Shown: positions 11,203 through 20,797, numbered from the stretch's first letter. The stretch: DNA of 64,000 nucleotides from Pseudoalteromonas arctica (GCF_012927645.1 NZ_JABBMT010000006.1:62001-126000); one strand, 5' to 3'. The notes: generated from the letters alone by a model not told the origin. Numbers and translations are program-made.

Positions 11203-11715
11203 TTAGTTAAACACCACGTTTTCGCTACCAGGGGCTGCTTTAAACTCTTCAATGATTTTCTCACAGTCAGCTTTAATTTGCTCTGCATGAGTTTCTTCAG
11301 CACGCCAGCGAGCGCTATCTTGTTTAAATATTTCTTTTTTCGAATATTTTTTACGAGCATCATGAGTTGGCATTTCTTTAACTACTTCATACATCGCAAA
11401 TATGCCTGGATAACGCCCTGAAAGGTCTTCGTCATCCGTAAAGCTGTATTGCGACATTAACACCCAGACACGTAAGCACCCTTCTGAGAACTCACATTGC
11501 TCTTGATGCATCGCGCGGGCGATTAAATGAATGCTGTCTGCGAGCTTGGCATTACGCTCTAAGCGTGACTTAGCTAACTTAGCTTGCTGTTTTACCTGCT
11601 CTTTCGCGATCAGTTTTTTTTGCGCACTGAGTTTATACAGTAATTGGCCAGCATAAAATGCCAGCCCTGCAATGATCACAGCGCCAACACACAGAGCTAA
11701 GATCATTATGTTCAT
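11203..11715 (-). CDS. DUF2489 family membrane-anchored protein
   Basis: 170 residues. One N-terminal transmembrane helix (about 3-26, with ALCVGAVIIAGLAFYAG) is followed by a charged, coiled region (about 28-60) and a cytoplasmic domain with a conserved-looking CEFSEGCLRVWVLM stretch (about 74-87). This matches DUF2489 proteins, found next to yihI in several gammaproteobacteria; the function is unknown. Its start overlaps the yihI stop by one base, so the two are translationally coupled. Assignment to the family is from memory of its sequence pattern. Confidence 0.75.
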   Translation of the reverse strand: MNIMILALCVGAVIIAGLAFYAGQLLYKLSAQKKLIAKEQVKQQAKLAKSRLERNAKLADSIHLIARAMHQEQCEFSEGCLRVWVLMSQYSFTDDEDLSGRYPGIFAMYEVVKEMPTHDARKKYSKKEIFKQDSARWRAEETHAEQIKADCEKIIEEFKAAPGSENVVFN

Positions 11716-12299
11716 TATTTATCATCCTCGTCATCTAACCATTCATTGGCTAAATCATTCGACAAGTAATGATCAAAGTCGCTATTAGCTGCTTCGCTAA
11801 ACTCTTCATCATCAAAATCGTCAGCTTCGTCTTCAATACCAAGTAATTCACATAACACTTGATGACGAGCAATACGGCTGTTGAAATATTTAGCATCTTT
11901 ACCTGTTAATAACTGGCCACTTTCATGCAGCTCAACCAACTTTAATAGACGCTCGTCATTTTCTAGCGCTTCTAGTTCTTGCTCTGGTGAAAGCTCAGGC
12001 TGCACCACTTTTTTCAACTCTACTTGTGGCTTCAAGTTACGTTTGAGCTCAATTACAGGCTCTGCTGCAACAGCAATTAAAGGAACTGGTTTTTTGCTGC
12101 CAACACGTTTGTCTTTATGTTGCTGATTACTATTACTCTCAGGCTGTAAAGCATCAATCGAATTACGTGAACCAGGTTTAGCACCTTTGGTTTTTTTAAC
12201 GCGTTGCTCTTTTAACGCACGTATTTCTTTAAGCTTATCTTGGCTTAAACGAACAGGACCGTTAGACGGGATTTTACGTGACTTTTTAGTTCTACTCAT
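11715..12299 (-). CDS. yihI: Der GTPase-activating protein YihI
   Basis: YihI stimulates the GTPase activity of Der (EngA) and so tunes 50S ribosome assembly. The 194-residue protein has the typical layout: a very basic N-terminus (SRTKKSRKIPSNGPVRLS), a low-complexity Lys/Pro-rich middle, and an acidic C-terminal part with LLKLVELHESGQLLTGKDAKYFN (written here as LLKLVELHESG and GKDAKYFN) ending in LDDEDDK. It lies next to hemN, as in E. coli. The start follows GATATGAG-type sequence with AGTG upstream; no better in-frame start exists. Confidence 0.9.
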   Translation of the reverse strand: MSRTKKSRKIPSNGPVRLSQDKLKEIRALKEQRVKKTKGAKPGSRNSIDALQPESNSNQQHKDKRVGSKKPVPLIAVAAEPVIELKRNLKPQVELKKVVQPELSPEQELEALENDERLLKLVELHESGQLLTGKDAKYFNSRIARHQVLCELLGIEDEADDFDDEEFSEAANSDFDHYLSNDLANEWLDDEDDK

Positions 12300-12465
12300 A
12301 TCTTGATCATCTCACTTAAGAGGTTTTGAACAACGCGCACACTGGCGTTGCGATGCTGGCCTTGCCAGAAGAATTCGGTTTGTGCGGATTGAGGTTGAGT
12401 AACTCGACTACTTGCGCACTTTTTATACATTTAAGTATAAACGATGGCTATTGTAACAGGACAAA

Positions 12466-12499
12466 TAAAAAGGCGGTAGAGAAAACATCTCTACCGCCT
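12466..12499 (-). terminator. Terminator of the CsrC-like RNA
   Basis: Perfect 12-bp stem AGGCGGTAGAGA / TCTCTACCGCCT (12471-12482, 12488-12499). On the minus strand it is followed by TTTTTATTT, so it ends minus-strand transcription. It is too far from and too strong for the yihI promoter region to be a leader structure. Confidence 0.93.
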
Positions 12500-12780
12500 G
12501 CTAATCTGAGCGCCATGTAACTGGACACTTCTCCCTTCGACTTTTTAGTCTTTATTATTGTTATTATTTTGTTGTTCCATGTTGTTATTATTTTTACCTT
12601 CCGTGTAATATTCCATTTTGTTTTTATTTTAAACTTCCGTGAGATTTTATTATTCTCGGTCTTCATTGACTCTTTTTTAATATTCCTTCGGTGACATCAA
12701 CCGATGCCTTATCCCCGATAATTACGCCACACTACTTTCCGTGTAGTTTAGTCCATTTTGTTCTTATTGTTTCAGCGACA
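12466..12780 (-). ncRNA. csrC: CsrB/CsrC-type CsrA-sequestering small RNA
   Basis: About 315 nt on the minus strand with no coding sense. It carries nine GGA motifs (ATGGA, ACGGA, GGGGA, AAGGA, ACGGA, ATGGA, ACGGA, ATGGA, AGGGA in order) separated by AT-rich spacers. Two sit in clear hairpin loops: ctacACGGAaagtag (12732-12746) and ttacACGGAaggtaa (12594-12608). A 12-bp terminator stem ends it. Position supports the call: E. coli csrC lies between yihA (engB) and yihI in the same relative orientation, as here. CsrB-family RNAs bind many CsrA copies at such GGA loops. The start is estimated from a promoter-like sequence. csrB and csrC cannot be separated by sequence alone. Confidence 0.85.
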
Positions 12781-12786
12781 GGGGTT

Positions 12787-12814
12787 AATTTACGCATTAA
12801 TAATTTTGTTACAA
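12787..12814 (-). promoter_or_regulatory. Predicted promoter of the CsrC-like RNA
   Basis: On the minus strand TTGTAA (12814-12809) and TAAATT (12792-12787) are 16 bases apart, each matching 4 of 6 consensus bases, which predicts a start near 12780. The surrounding 180 bp is very AT-rich, so other choices are possible. Confidence 0.4.
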
Positions 12815-12915
12815 CTAATTTATATAACTTTTCTTATAAAATGCAAATCACAACACAACCAAAACATTAAATTACAATAAGTTACGATAAAAACAAAAAT
12901 AAAAATAGGATTTAG

Positions 12916-12945
12916 CTTACAGCAGGGCATGGTCAATATCTTACA
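12916..12945 (-). promoter_or_regulatory. Possible UvrY/GacA-type half sites upstream of the CsrC-like RNA
   Basis: Two copies of TGTAAG on the minus strand (12921-12916 and 12945-12940), about 135-165 bases upstream of the predicted RNA start. UvrY/GacA/VarA response regulators activate csrB-type genes from upstream TGTAAG-N6-CTTACA palindromes. Only half sites are visible here, so this is a weak call. Confidence 0.35.
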
Positions 12946-12978
12946 AGGAAAGAGGTAATATCGACAACATACAAATAC

Positions 12979-13007
12979 AAAAAAAGCAGCTTTCGCTGCT
13001 TTTTATA
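12979..13007. terminator. Bidirectional terminator after cytochrome c4
   Basis: Stem AGCAGC / GCTGCT (12985-12990, 12995-13000) with a TTTC loop, an A-run on the left and a T-run on the right. It ends the minus-strand cytochrome gene, isolating the CsrC-like RNA promoter region. Confidence 0.85.
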
Positions 13008-13053
13008 ACCACTATAGATTTTATGATTAATAATAAAACTAATCTATACTACT

Positions 13054-13686
13054 TTAGTGTAGTCCACCTAAGTACTTAGAAAGTACTTCGATATCTTTGT
13101 CTGTTAGCTTGGTGGCAATATCTTGCATCATGCCATTTAAATCATTATGACGCACACCATCACGGAATTTCTCAAGTTGTGACTTGATGTATTCTGGATG
13201 TTGAAAAGAAATTTTTGGAAACTTAGCTAGTGATGAACCATTACCGCGAGGCCCATGACATGCTGCACATGCTGGAATATCACGTTCTGCATCACCTGCT
13301 TTATAAAGCATGGCGCCAACGTCAACCACATCTTTAGGTGTCGCACCTTCAGACATGTTAAGTGACGAAAAATAAGCAGCCAAATCTTTCATGTCTTGAT
13401 CGTTCAATGGCATTGCCATCGCGCTCATGACTGGATCCATACGACCTTCTTTGCCGCCTGAGGTCATACCTGACTTCAATTCAGTAAGTTGCTTATAAAT
13501 ATAATCCGCGTGTTGGCCTGCAAGTTTCGGGTAGATATTAACCGGCGCGTTACCGTCTGGGCCGTGACAAGCCGCACACGTTGCTGATTTTTCTTTACCT
13601 GCGTTTACATCGCCATCAAATGCTGTTGCGTTGCTTGCTGACAACGCACCAAGCAATATAGTTAAAGATAGTGCTATTTTTTTCAT
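13054..13686 (-). CDS. Diheme cytochrome c4
   Basis: Periplasmic electron carrier that passes electrons to terminal oxidases. The 210-residue protein has a Sec signal peptide (about 1-22, cleaving after ATA) and two homologous cytochrome c domains, each with a CAACHG heme motif (about 35-40 and about 140-145) and a distal Met in MAMPL- or MMQDI-like context. Two-domain length and internal symmetry are typical of c4. It sits between the CsrC-like RNA and the divergent engB gene; in many gammaproteobacteria cytochrome c4 neighbours engB and polA. Confidence 0.93.
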   Translation of the reverse strand: MKKIALSLTILLGALSASNATAFDGDVNAGKEKSATCAACHGPDGNAPVNIYPKLAGQHADYIYKQLTELKSGMTSGGKEGRMDPVMSAMAMPLNDQDMKDLAAYFSSLNMSEGATPKDVVDVGAMLYKAGDAERDIPACAACHGPRGNGSSLAKFPKISFQHPEYIKSQLEKFRDGVRHNDLNGMMQDIATKLTDKDIEVLSKYLGGLH

Positions 13687-13981
13687 GGTGAATTCTCTGT
13701 TTCCGACCCTGTATCATCTACAATATGGATGTTGTGATTCATATATTCTACACGATAATAAATTCTCTGGCACGTTTTCTACTCATATTAAACTTATAAA
13801 TTATAGGGTTTTGACCTAGATTAAGCTTTCGTTGCATCATTTTCGTTAGTTTTAGCCTGCTATCTTAGTCTAAATCCGCTTTTTAATAGTGTAGTAATAG
13901 TATAAAATACGCCCCTTAGGTGAACTTTAATTAAGTAAAGTTTACTCGCTGTAATACTTAATTTAGTTTCTAGGAGAGCCT

Positions 13982-14644
13982 GTGCTCAAATCTCGTATCA
14001 AATATAACACTGCGTCGTTCGTTACCAGCGCTCCAGATATCACTAAATTGCCTGCTGATACGGGAATTGAAGTCGCCTTTGCTGGCCGCTCCAACGCTGG
14101 TAAATCTAGTGCTCTTAATGCCTTAACTGACCAAAAGCTGGCACGTACAAGTAAAACCCCTGGCCGTACGCAACTGATCAACACATTTGAATTAGCCGAT
14201 GTTGATAATATGCGTCTAATCGATTTACCTGGCTATGGTTTTGCTAAGGTGCCGATCGAAATGAAAAAGAAATGGCAAAAGTCATTAGGTGAATACCTGC
14301 AAAAACGTCAAAGTTTAAAAGGTATCGTGATCTTAATGGATATTCGTCATCCGCTTAAAGATTTAGACCGCGATTTAATTAATTGGGCTATTGGCAGTGA
14401 AATTCCAGTATTGGCACTACTAACTAAAGCAGACAAACTAAAGCAAGGTGCACGTAAAGCACAGGTGCTGCAAGTTCGTCGCGAGTTAAGCAGTTTAGAG
14501 GGTGATATTACCGTTCATGCATTTTCATCTTTAAAAGGCACCGGCTTACCTGAAGTCGCTAAAAAATTAGATGAATGGTTCCTAGGGCCAATTGTTGCAA
14601 TACCACCTACTGATGTTGAACCAACGCCTGAATCTGACGCTTAA
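13982..14644 (+). CDS. engB: Ribosome biogenesis GTP-binding protein EngB/YihA
   Basis: Small TRAFAC-class GTPase needed for assembly of the large ribosomal subunit. The 220-residue protein has G1 GRSNAGKS (35-42), a G2 threonine region TSKTPGRTQ (57-65), G3 DLPGYG (81-86), G4 TKAD (about 146-149) and a SSLKGTG G5-like loop. The start is GTG with GGAGAG about 8 bases upstream; no ATG fits the conserved N-terminus. It is divergent from cytochrome c4 and convergent with the DUF1285 gene, with only one base between the stops. Confidence 0.95.
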   Translation: MLKSRIKYNTASFVTSAPDITKLPADTGIEVAFAGRSNAGKSSALNALTDQKLARTSKTPGRTQLINTFELADVDNMRLIDLPGYGFAKVPIEMKKKWQKSLGEYLQKRQSLKGIVILMDIRHPLKDLDRDLINWAIGSEIPVLALLTKADKLKQGARKAQVLQVRRELSSLEGDITVHAFSSLKGTGLPEVAKKLDEWFLGPIVAIPPTDVEPTPESDA

Positions 14645-15166
14645 TTACACGTTTAAGTAAAAATGCTTACCCGCAGATTGAATGAAATAGCCTTGCTTAT
14701 CCGCTTGTGCTATTTCAGCCCACTGATAAAACACACTCCTTGATACCCGAGCACTACAGCCATACGGTAACTGTAAATAGGGCACATCATTGCCCTGATA
14801 ATCTTGTACTATTAAAGGCTGATCGCAGGTTACTAGCCACGTTCGCTGTAAATTATCCACACAACATAACACTTGCCCTTGCTCTGTCATTTCAAAGCGC
14901 CAATTAACGATTATAAAAGGAGCATCGTGGACGCTAATAGCTATTTTTTCGATTGGTGTTTTTAAATAAAAAGCATCCTGCTCTTTACACAAAACTGAGG
15001 CAAACAGCTTAACCATAGTGATACGATTAATTTTACTACCGCTATAAAACCAATCTCCTTGTTGATCAATCACAATTGGCAGCTCACCACAATGCTGCGG
15101 CTGCCATTGTGCAAATGGCTTACTTGGCTGCTCAAGTGCAGTGGCAAGCTCATTTAAAGAGTGCAT
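14645..15166 (-). CDS. DUF1285 family protein
   Basis: 173-residue cytoplasmic protein of unknown role. It shows the DUF1285 pattern: an aromatic/basic segment GDWFYSGSKINRITMVKLFASVL (given here in parts: GDWFYSGSKI about 37-46 and MVKLFASVL about 51-59), then LKTPIEKI and a C-terminal VSRSVFYQW. The ATG overlaps the yceI stop by one base, so the pair is coupled. Family assignment is by motif memory; no catalytic residues are known to me. Confidence 0.75.
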   Translation of the reverse strand: MHSLNELATALEQPSKPFAQWQPQHCGELPIVIDQQGDWFYSGSKINRITMVKLFASVLCKEQDAFYLKTPIEKIAISVHDAPFIIVNWRFEMTEQGQVLCCVDNLQRTWLVTCDQPLIVQDYQGNDVPYLQLPYGCSARVSRSVFYQWAEIAQADKQGYFIQSAGKHFYLNV

Positions 15167-15756
15167 TATTTAAGCGTGTTCATCGTTAATGAAAAACTAA
15201 CTGGTACTGCCGTTGCTATCGATGGTAAACCAGCTAACTTTTGCAATTTCATAATACCGTCGATGACCGTAAAGTCTGCGCCATTAATGATAATTGGGCT
15301 TATTGATGAAACAGTAATATCCCCTTGCGATGATAGGTTGGCTATAACATCCAGTGTAATCTCTTTCTTAGCACCATGAAAATCAAGTTCAGCACTAACA
15401 GCTTTAAACACATGCTGACCAGGCTCAAGCGCTTTTAATTGCTTGCTTAAATTAGCTGTTATGATTGCAGTTGGAAACTTCGCTGTTTCAAATAGCAACT
15501 TGGTCATGCGTTCATTACGAATAGGGATCATAGTTTCAACTGAGCTTAGATCAATATCAACTGAGAAAGCGCCATCTTCAGCTAAACTACCTGACACATT
15601 TTTGAAGTGATGCACTTCAGCAATACTATTTGACTTAATAGACACAAAACTTACTTTGCTTTGATCATTGTTAACCTGCCAATCAGCACAGGCAACACCA
15701 GAGACTAATAGGCTTGATAACGAAAGACCTAATATCGCAATTGATTTAACCATCAC
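15166..15756 (-). CDS. YceI family periplasmic protein
   Basis: 196 residues: a signal peptide (about 1-24, SGVACA then DWQV) followed by a YceI lipocalin-like domain with the usual opening WQVNNDQSKVSFVSIK, VEHFKNVSG-like (HHFKNVSG) and the MIPIRNERM segment. YceI proteins bind isoprenoid-like lipids such as polyprenyl quinones in the periplasm; the ligand here is not known. It is upstream of and overlaps the DUF1285 gene. A candidate small RNA with its own terminator lies just upstream on the same strand. Confidence 0.88.
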   Translation of the reverse strand: MMVKSIAILGLSLSSLLVSGVACADWQVNNDQSKVSFVSIKSNSIAEVHHFKNVSGSLAEDGAFSVDIDLSSVETMIPIRNERMTKLLFETAKFPTAIITANLSKQLKALEPGQHVFKAVSAELDFHGAKKEITLDVIANLSSQGDITVSSISPIIINGADFTVIDGIMKLQKLAGLPSIATAVPVSFSLTMNTLK

Positions 15757-15844
15757 GCATTCCTTTCAAAATGAAAATGAGATTCAATGGTATCACTTGC
15801 TCTATGAAGTGCAATCGTAACAACAAAGAATTAAAGGTTGGAAT

Positions 15845-15876
15845 AAAAAACGACCCAACAAATTAATGCTGGGCCG
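15845..15876 (-). terminator. Terminator of the candidate small RNA
   Basis: On the minus strand CGGCCCA and TGGGTCG (15876-15870, 15857-15851) pair, with one G-U, followed by TTTTTT. It lies 89 bases before the yceI start codon. Confidence 0.75.
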
Positions 15877-15975
15877 GTATAGCAAACTGGGGAGAAGCTA
15901 TCAATACGAGCACCCTTTCGAGTGCATCATCAACAGGATGTCCTACAGGACGAGGACGACGCGGACTTTACCAAA
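15845..15975 (-). ncRNA. Candidate small RNA between polA and engB
   Basis: About 130 nt, GC-richer than the flanking AT-rich spacer, with no ORF. On the minus strand it has TCCT/AGGA near 15941-15950, a perfect hairpin GCACTC-GAAA-GGGTGC (15910-15925, GNRA tetraloop), and a final CGGCCCA/TGGGTCG stem followed by six T (15845-15876). A -10-like TATCAT lies at 15987-15982, predicting a start near 15975. It holds the position and strand of E. coli Spot 42 (spf) relative to polA and engB, but I see no convincing sequence match to Spot 42. It could instead be a terminated leader of yceI. Confidence 0.5.
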
Positions 15976-16191
15976 CTAACCATGATAAATAAACTAAATA
16001 CAGGTACTAACTAGTCGAATTGATAAACATATAACTAATACTACAAATTGCATGTTAATTTAACCTAATATTAACATTGAGTTTCAGCTCAAAATTTGCT
16101 CTATTATTTAATTGGAATAAAAAATCCACACACTTTTTCTGCAAACAGCAGTGCAAAGCGTGATCAAACACACACTAAAAGAGCACTGATC

Positions 16192-17112
16192 ATGAAAAAA
16201 ATAACCACTCTATACTTATGCTGCCTGCTATTTATCTTCAGTAATAGCGCTAATGCAGGCTATACCCAAACTAAATACCCAATTGTATTAGCACATGGCT
16301 TGATGGGTTTTGACGATGTATTAGGTGTCGATTATTTTTATCGGGTACCAGCAAGCCTCAGTCGTGATGGCGCACAGGTTTTCGTCACGGCCGTATCCTC
16401 GCTGAATAATTCTGAACAACGAGGCGAGCAGTTACTACAGCAAGTTGAACAGGTTATTGCGCTAACTGGTACAATAAAAGTGAATCTCATTGGTCATAGT
16501 CAAGGTGCGCAAAGTATTCGCTATGTTGCCTCACTACGCCCCGACTTAGTTGCCTCTGCGACCAGTGTTGGCGGGGTTAATTTTGGGAGCCCTGTGGCTG
16601 ATGTGGTGCGCCAAGGACTGACTCCTGGATCTAAGCTAGAAGGTATAGCTAAAACAGCCTTTGATGCATTTGGCGGGTTAATCGCATTACTCTCTGGCAA
16701 TAGTCAGTTACCACAAGATGCGCTTGGTGCACTGGAGAGCTTAACCACTGAGGGCGCGCTGGCCTTTAATCAAAAATATCCAGAAGGCCTACCTGCTGAG
16801 CAATGCCAGCAAGGACCTATGCATGCCAGTAATGGCGTATATTACTTTTCTTGGAGTGGTACTCGAACTTTAACAAATATATTTGACCCATCAGATGCAG
16901 CACTGGCGATCACTGCAATACTGATCCCAGGCGATGACGATGGCTTAGTCTCTCGTTGTAGTAGCCATTTAGGTTATGTATTAAAAGATAATTACCGCAT
17001 GAATCACCTGGATGAAGTGAATCAACTAATTGGCTTTCATCATTTATTTGCAACCGATCCACTGACAGTCTACCGTCAACATGCTAATCGCTTAAAAAAA
17101 TTAGGCTTATAA
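16192..17112 (+). CDS. Secreted triacylglycerol lipase (family I.1/I.2 type)
   Basis: Extracellular lipase of the Pseudomonas LipA type. From the ATG at 16192 it has 306 residues; this start gives a clean signal peptide (1-22, cleaving after NSANA) and has AAGAG upstream. A longer frame from 16096 would lack a signal peptide. Motifs: oxyanion region VLAHGLMGF (32-40), nucleophile GHSQG (101-105, Ser103), GDDDGLVSRCSSHLG with the acid residue and a disulfide cysteine partner to EQCQQG, and MNHLDEVNQ with the catalytic His. Directly followed by its foldase gene, which is required for folding in the periplasm before type II secretion. Confidence 0.93.
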   Translation: MKKITTLYLCCLLFIFSNSANAGYTQTKYPIVLAHGLMGFDDVLGVDYFYRVPASLSRDGAQVFVTAVSSLNNSEQRGEQLLQQVEQVIALTGTIKVNLIGHSQGAQSIRYVASLRPDLVASATSVGGVNFGSPVADVVRQGLTPGSKLEGIAKTAFDAFGGLIALLSGNSQLPQDALGALESLTTEGALAFNQKYPEGLPAEQCQQGPMHASNGVYYFSWSGTRTLTNIFDPSDAALAITAILIPGDDDGLVSRCSSHLGYVLKDNYRMNHLDEVNQLIGFHHLFATDPLTVYRQHANRLKKLGL

Positions 17113-17115
17113 ATA

Positions 17116-17925
17116 ATGAAGCGGTTGCTCATTTTAGTGTTAGTGATATCTATCACTAGCACAGCTATGATTTTTTTACTCAGCGACGATAAGCTTACAA
17201 GTGCAACGCCACCGCATGTCGATCAACCGATGGCAATCGATAGCATTTTTGAACACGTTATTTTAGCTAGCCAAGAGTCCGGTGAGTTTAGTGCTTCGCA
17301 GGCTCTAGAACAGTGCGAAAAGTTAGCTGCATGCGAAATCAATAGTGAGCTATTTAATCGCTACCTCAGCTTTAAAATAGCGCTGGCAGAGCTACAACAA
17401 CAACTTGCTCATTTGCCGCTAAGCGAACAATTAATTGCAATGATCGCTTTTCAACAACGCTACTTCAATGCAGCTGAAATCGCTCTTTTATTTAACGATG
17501 ATAATGAGTGGCAGCACTATACAATTGCCAAGCTTGAAATTAATCAGAACAACCATATTAGTGATGAATTAAAGCAACAATTGTTATCTAATTTAGAGGG
17601 CGAGCAACCTGAGCGTATTACCCAGGCACTTAAACCTAGTAACGATCTAAAAGCTTTAAACACTGAGCTAAAAGATGCCCTGCAACAACAAGACTACAAT
17701 CAACTGGCAGCGGAGTTTGGCGATGCTGCGGCAACAAGGTTAATCGCTCTAGAGCAGCAGCGCCGGCAATGGCAAACATTGAGTGAGCAACTCACACAAC
17801 AAATTAAACAGTTAAAACAAGACCATGAACCACAACAAGCAGAGCAAAAAATTACCCAGCTACTTGATGAGCATTTAACCGCAAATCAAAAGCGACGATT
17901 TTTAGTGTTATATCCATTGCATTAA
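17116..17925 (+). CDS. Lipase-specific foldase (lipase chaperone)
   Basis: Steric chaperone that helps the adjacent lipase fold in the periplasm. 269 residues: an N-terminal membrane anchor (about 4-24, LLILVLVISITSTAMIFLL), a short linker, then an all-helical, Gln- and Leu-rich domain. RFNAAEIALLFNDDNEW-like and AAEFGDAAATRLIALEQQR stretches fit the Lif family. It starts 3 bases after the lipase stop. It is shorter than Pseudomonas Lif proteins (about 340), partly because the variable linker is short. Pairing with the lipase strengthens the call. Confidence 0.85.
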   Translation: MKRLLILVLVISITSTAMIFLLSDDKLTSATPPHVDQPMAIDSIFEHVILASQESGEFSASQALEQCEKLAACEINSELFNRYLSFKIALAELQQQLAHLPLSEQLIAMIAFQQRYFNAAEIALLFNDDNEWQHYTIAKLEINQNNHISDELKQQLLSNLEGEQPERITQALKPSNDLKALNTELKDALQQQDYNQLAAEFGDAAATRLIALEQQRRQWQTLSEQLTQQIKQLKQDHEPQQAEQKITQLLDEHLTANQKRRFLVLYPLH

Positions 17926-18005
17926 ATGAGTGACCTACTATAGCGTTAAGAAAGTAGCCGAATGGCCAGCTTTTAAAAAACTTACTACCCTATTCACAGA
18001 CATAA

Positions 18006-18040
18006 AAAAGCGCGGTTTCACTCAATGCAGCCGCGCTTAT
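18006..18040 (-). terminator. Terminator after polA
   Basis: On the minus strand AAGCGCGG and CCGCGCTT form an 8-bp stem around a 13-14 nt loop and are followed by TTTTT. It lies about 25-55 bases after the polA stop. Confidence 0.85.
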
Positions 18041-18061
18041 ATGATTTAAAAAGCTCAGTGA

Positions 18062-20797
18062 TTAATGGGCTTGTTGCCAATTATCTCCGCTATCAGCTTC
18101 AACCACTAATGGCACATCTAATTTCGCAGCATCAGACATTAACTGGCAAATTTCTGTAGTGTATTGCTCAACACACTCAGTTTTGATTTCAAATACCAAT
18201 TCATCGTGTACTTGCATCAGTAATTTAACCGTATTCGGTGCTTGTTCGTACACCCATTTATTTACTGTTAACATGGCTTTTTTGATGATATCTGCCGCTG
18301 TGCCTTGCATTGGCGCATTGATCGCAGCACGTTCAGCTCCTTTACGGCGTGCGCCATTACGGGCATTGATCTCAGGTAAATGTAAGCGACGACCAAAAAT
18401 AGTTTCAACATAGCCATTTTCGGCGGCTTTCTCACGGGTTGATTCCATATACTCAAGTACCCCTGGGAAGCGCTCAAAATATTTATCAATATAGTGCTGT
18501 GCTTCATGGCGTGGCACATCAAGCTGACGCGCTAAACCAAATGCCGACATACCATAAATTAAACCAAAGTTAACCGCTTTGGCTTTACGACGCATATCGG
18601 TAGTTACGTCTTCTAGAGCAACACCAAATACTTCTGCCGCAGTTGCACTGTGTACATCAAGACCATTGGCAAAGGCATTGAGCAGGCCTTTATCTTGCGA
18701 TAAATGCGCCATGATACGTAGTTCGATTTGACTGTAATCGGCAGCCACTATCTTATAGCCATCCGCAGCAATAAAAGCCTCACGAATACGACGCCCTTCT
18801 TCTGAACGAATTGGAATATTCTGTAAGTTAGGATCGGTCGAGCTTAAACGCCCTGTCGCCGTGACAGCTTGATGGTAAGACGTGTGAACACGGTTAGTTT
18901 GCTCATTTACCATCAGTGGCAGCTTGTCAGTGTAAGTCGATTTTAGCTTAGATAAACCACGGTGTTCGATGATCACTTTTGGCAGTGGGTAATCGTGTGC
19001 TAACTCTTGTAACACTTCTTCAGCTGTGGATGGTGCGCCTTTAGGTGTTTTTTTAATAACGGGTAATTCGAGCTTTTCAAACAACAATACTTGTAATTGT
19101 TTTGGTGAGCTTAAATTAAATGGTCCACCCGCAATTTCATGAGCTTCTTTTTCCAGTTCAATTAGGCGTTCGCCTAAACGCTGGCTATGCGCAGCTAACA
19201 TTTTGCTATCGATTGCGACACCAGTACGCTCAATATCTGAAATAACGCTGACAAGCGGCATCTCTATGTCTTCAAATACTGATTTTAGCTTTTCATCGGC
19301 TACAATTTTAGGCCATAGCACTTCATGTAAACGAAGCGTAATATCCGCATCTTCTGCGGCATACGGCGCGGCTTTTTCAAGTTCAATTTGATTAAATGTC
19401 AGCTGTTTTTTACCTTTCCCAGCAATATCTTCAAAGCTGATATTTTTATGGCCTAGGTATTTAAGTGCTAACGAGTCCATGTCATGACGAGTGCCAACAC
19501 TATTAAATACGTAAGATTCAAGCATAGTATCGAATTTAATACCTTTTAGCTCAAAACCGGCATTAGCCAATACACTCTTATCATATTTTAAATTTTGACC
19601 TACTTTGGCTTTATTCTCATCAGCTAAAATTGGCCCAATCTTAGCCATGACCGTCTCTAAACTTAATTGCTCAGGCACGCCAGGATAATCATGGGCAACC
19701 GGTAAATACACGGCTTCGCCAGCTTTAACAGCAAAGCTCATCCCGACAAGTCCAGCTTGCATGTAATCAAGGCTGGTTGTTTCAGTATCAAAGGCAAATA
19801 GTTCTGCGGCATTTAATTGCTCGACTAAAGTATCTAATTGCTCTGTGGTTAGGATGGTTTCATAGTGGACATCGGTCACTTGCGGTAATTCATCTGCCTC
19901 ACTGGGGACAGCTAAGTGGGTATCGGCATCTTTCGGGTTATCGAGTAGCTCAGCTAACCAGCGGCGGAACTCACACTCGCCATATAAGGCAATCAGTGCA
20001 TCGCGATTTGGCTCTTGTAGTTTAAAGGTATCTAAATCTGACTCGACTTCAACATCGCATTTAATGGTAGCCAGTTCATAACTTAGCGGTAAATGATCGA
20101 CTGCTGCGGCAAGCTTTTCACCGATCTTACCTTTGATCTCACCGGCATGATCAAGCACACCTTGTAATGATCCATATTTTTGCAACCACTTAACCGCCGT
20201 TTTAGGACCGCATCCATCTACACCAGGGATATTATCTACTTTATCACCCATCAAAGCTAAGTAATCGATGATCAGTTCAGGACCAACGCCAAATTTTTCA
20301 ACCACAGTGTCGGGATCAGAAATACTGTCGGTCATGGTATTGATCAAAGTGACATGCTCATTCACTAACTGAGCCATGTCTTTATCACCGGTTGAGATCA
20401 ATACATGGCGCTGCTGCTCTGAGGCAATACGGGCAAACGTACCAATCACGTCATCCGCTTCAACACCCTCAATACTAATAAGCGGAAAACCCATCGCCCT
20501 AATAATATCGTGCAGTGGCGCTATTTGCGTGCGCAAATCATCGGGCATTGGCGGACGGTTAGCTTTATACTCACTGTACATATCATTACGGAAAGTTTTT
20601 CCTTTAGCATCAAAAACCACCACCATATGGCTTGGATCATACTGTTTGATCAGGCTTTTCATCATATTAACAACGCCATAAATAGCGCCTGTTGCTTCAC
20701 CTTTTGAATTAGTTAAATGTGGTGGTGAATGATATGCACGGAATAAGTAGGAAGAGCCATCAACTAAAATGAGTGGATTTTCAGGGATCTGAGCCAT
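18062..20797 (-). CDS. polA: DNA polymerase I
   Basis: Repair and Okazaki-fragment-processing polymerase. With the ATG at 20797 (AGGA upstream) it has 911 residues and begins [21 protein letters not shown]; a frame extending 20 codons upstream is less likely. Order: 5' nuclease domain (about 1-290, with [11 protein letters not shown]), 3'-5' exonuclease (about 330-510, FDTETTSLD intact, so proofreading is probably active), then the polymerase domain with motif [15 protein letters not shown], motif [15 protein letters not shown] and motif [10 protein letters not shown] terminator follows. Synteny with engB, yihI and hemN matches E. coli. Confidence 0.97.
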   Translation of the reverse strand: MAQIPENPLILVDGSSYLFRAYHSPPHLTNSKGEATGAIYGVVNMMKSLIKQYDPSHMVVVFDAKGKTFRNDMYSEYKANRPPMPDDLRTQIAPLHDIIRAMGFPLISIEGVEADDVIGTFARIASEQQRHVLISTGDKDMAQLVNEHVTLINTMTDSISDPDTVVEKFGVGPELIIDYLALMGDKVDNIPGVDGCGPKTAVKWLQKYGSLQGVLDHAGEIKGKIGEKLAAAVDHLPLSYELATIKCDVEVESDLDTFKLQEPNRDALIALYGECEFRRWLAELLDNPKDADTHLAVPSEADELPQVTDVHYETILTTEQLDTLVEQLNAAELFAFDTETTSLDYMQAGLVGMSFAVKAGEAVYLPVAHDYPGVPEQLSLETVMAKIGPILADENKAKVGQNLKYDKSVLANAGFELKGIKFDTMLESYVFNSVGTRHDMDSLALKYLGHKNISFEDIAGKGKKQLTFNQIELEKAAPYAAEDADITLRLHEVLWPKIVADEKLKSVFEDIEMPLVSVISDIERTGVAIDSKMLAAHSQRLGERLIELEKEAHEIAGGPFNLSSPKQLQVLLFEKLELPVIKKTPKGAPSTAEEVLQELAHDYPLPKVIIEHRGLSKLKSTYTDKLPLMVNEQTNRVHTSYHQAVTATGRLSSTDPNLQNIPIRSEEGRRIREAFIAADGYKIVAADYSQIELRIMAHLSQDKGLLNAFANGLDVHSATAAEVFGVALEDVTTDMRRKAKAVNFGLIYGMSAFGLARQLDVPRHEAQHYIDKYFERFPGVLEYMESTREKAAENGYVETIFGRRLHLPEINARNGARRKGAERAAINAPMQGTAADIIKKAMLTVNKWVYEQAPNTVKLLMQVHDELVFEIKTECVEQYTTEICQLMSDAAKLDVPLVVEADSGDNWQQAH

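Noticed and set aside
12326..12666. Two short frames around the CsrC-like region.
   Set aside because: They have no ribosome site or family, and the segment is better explained by the structured GGA-rich RNA.
15845..15975. Calling the candidate sRNA Spot 42 (spf).
   Set aside because: Position and strand fit, but the 5' GUAGGGUACAGAGG start and other Spot 42 sequence are not seen.
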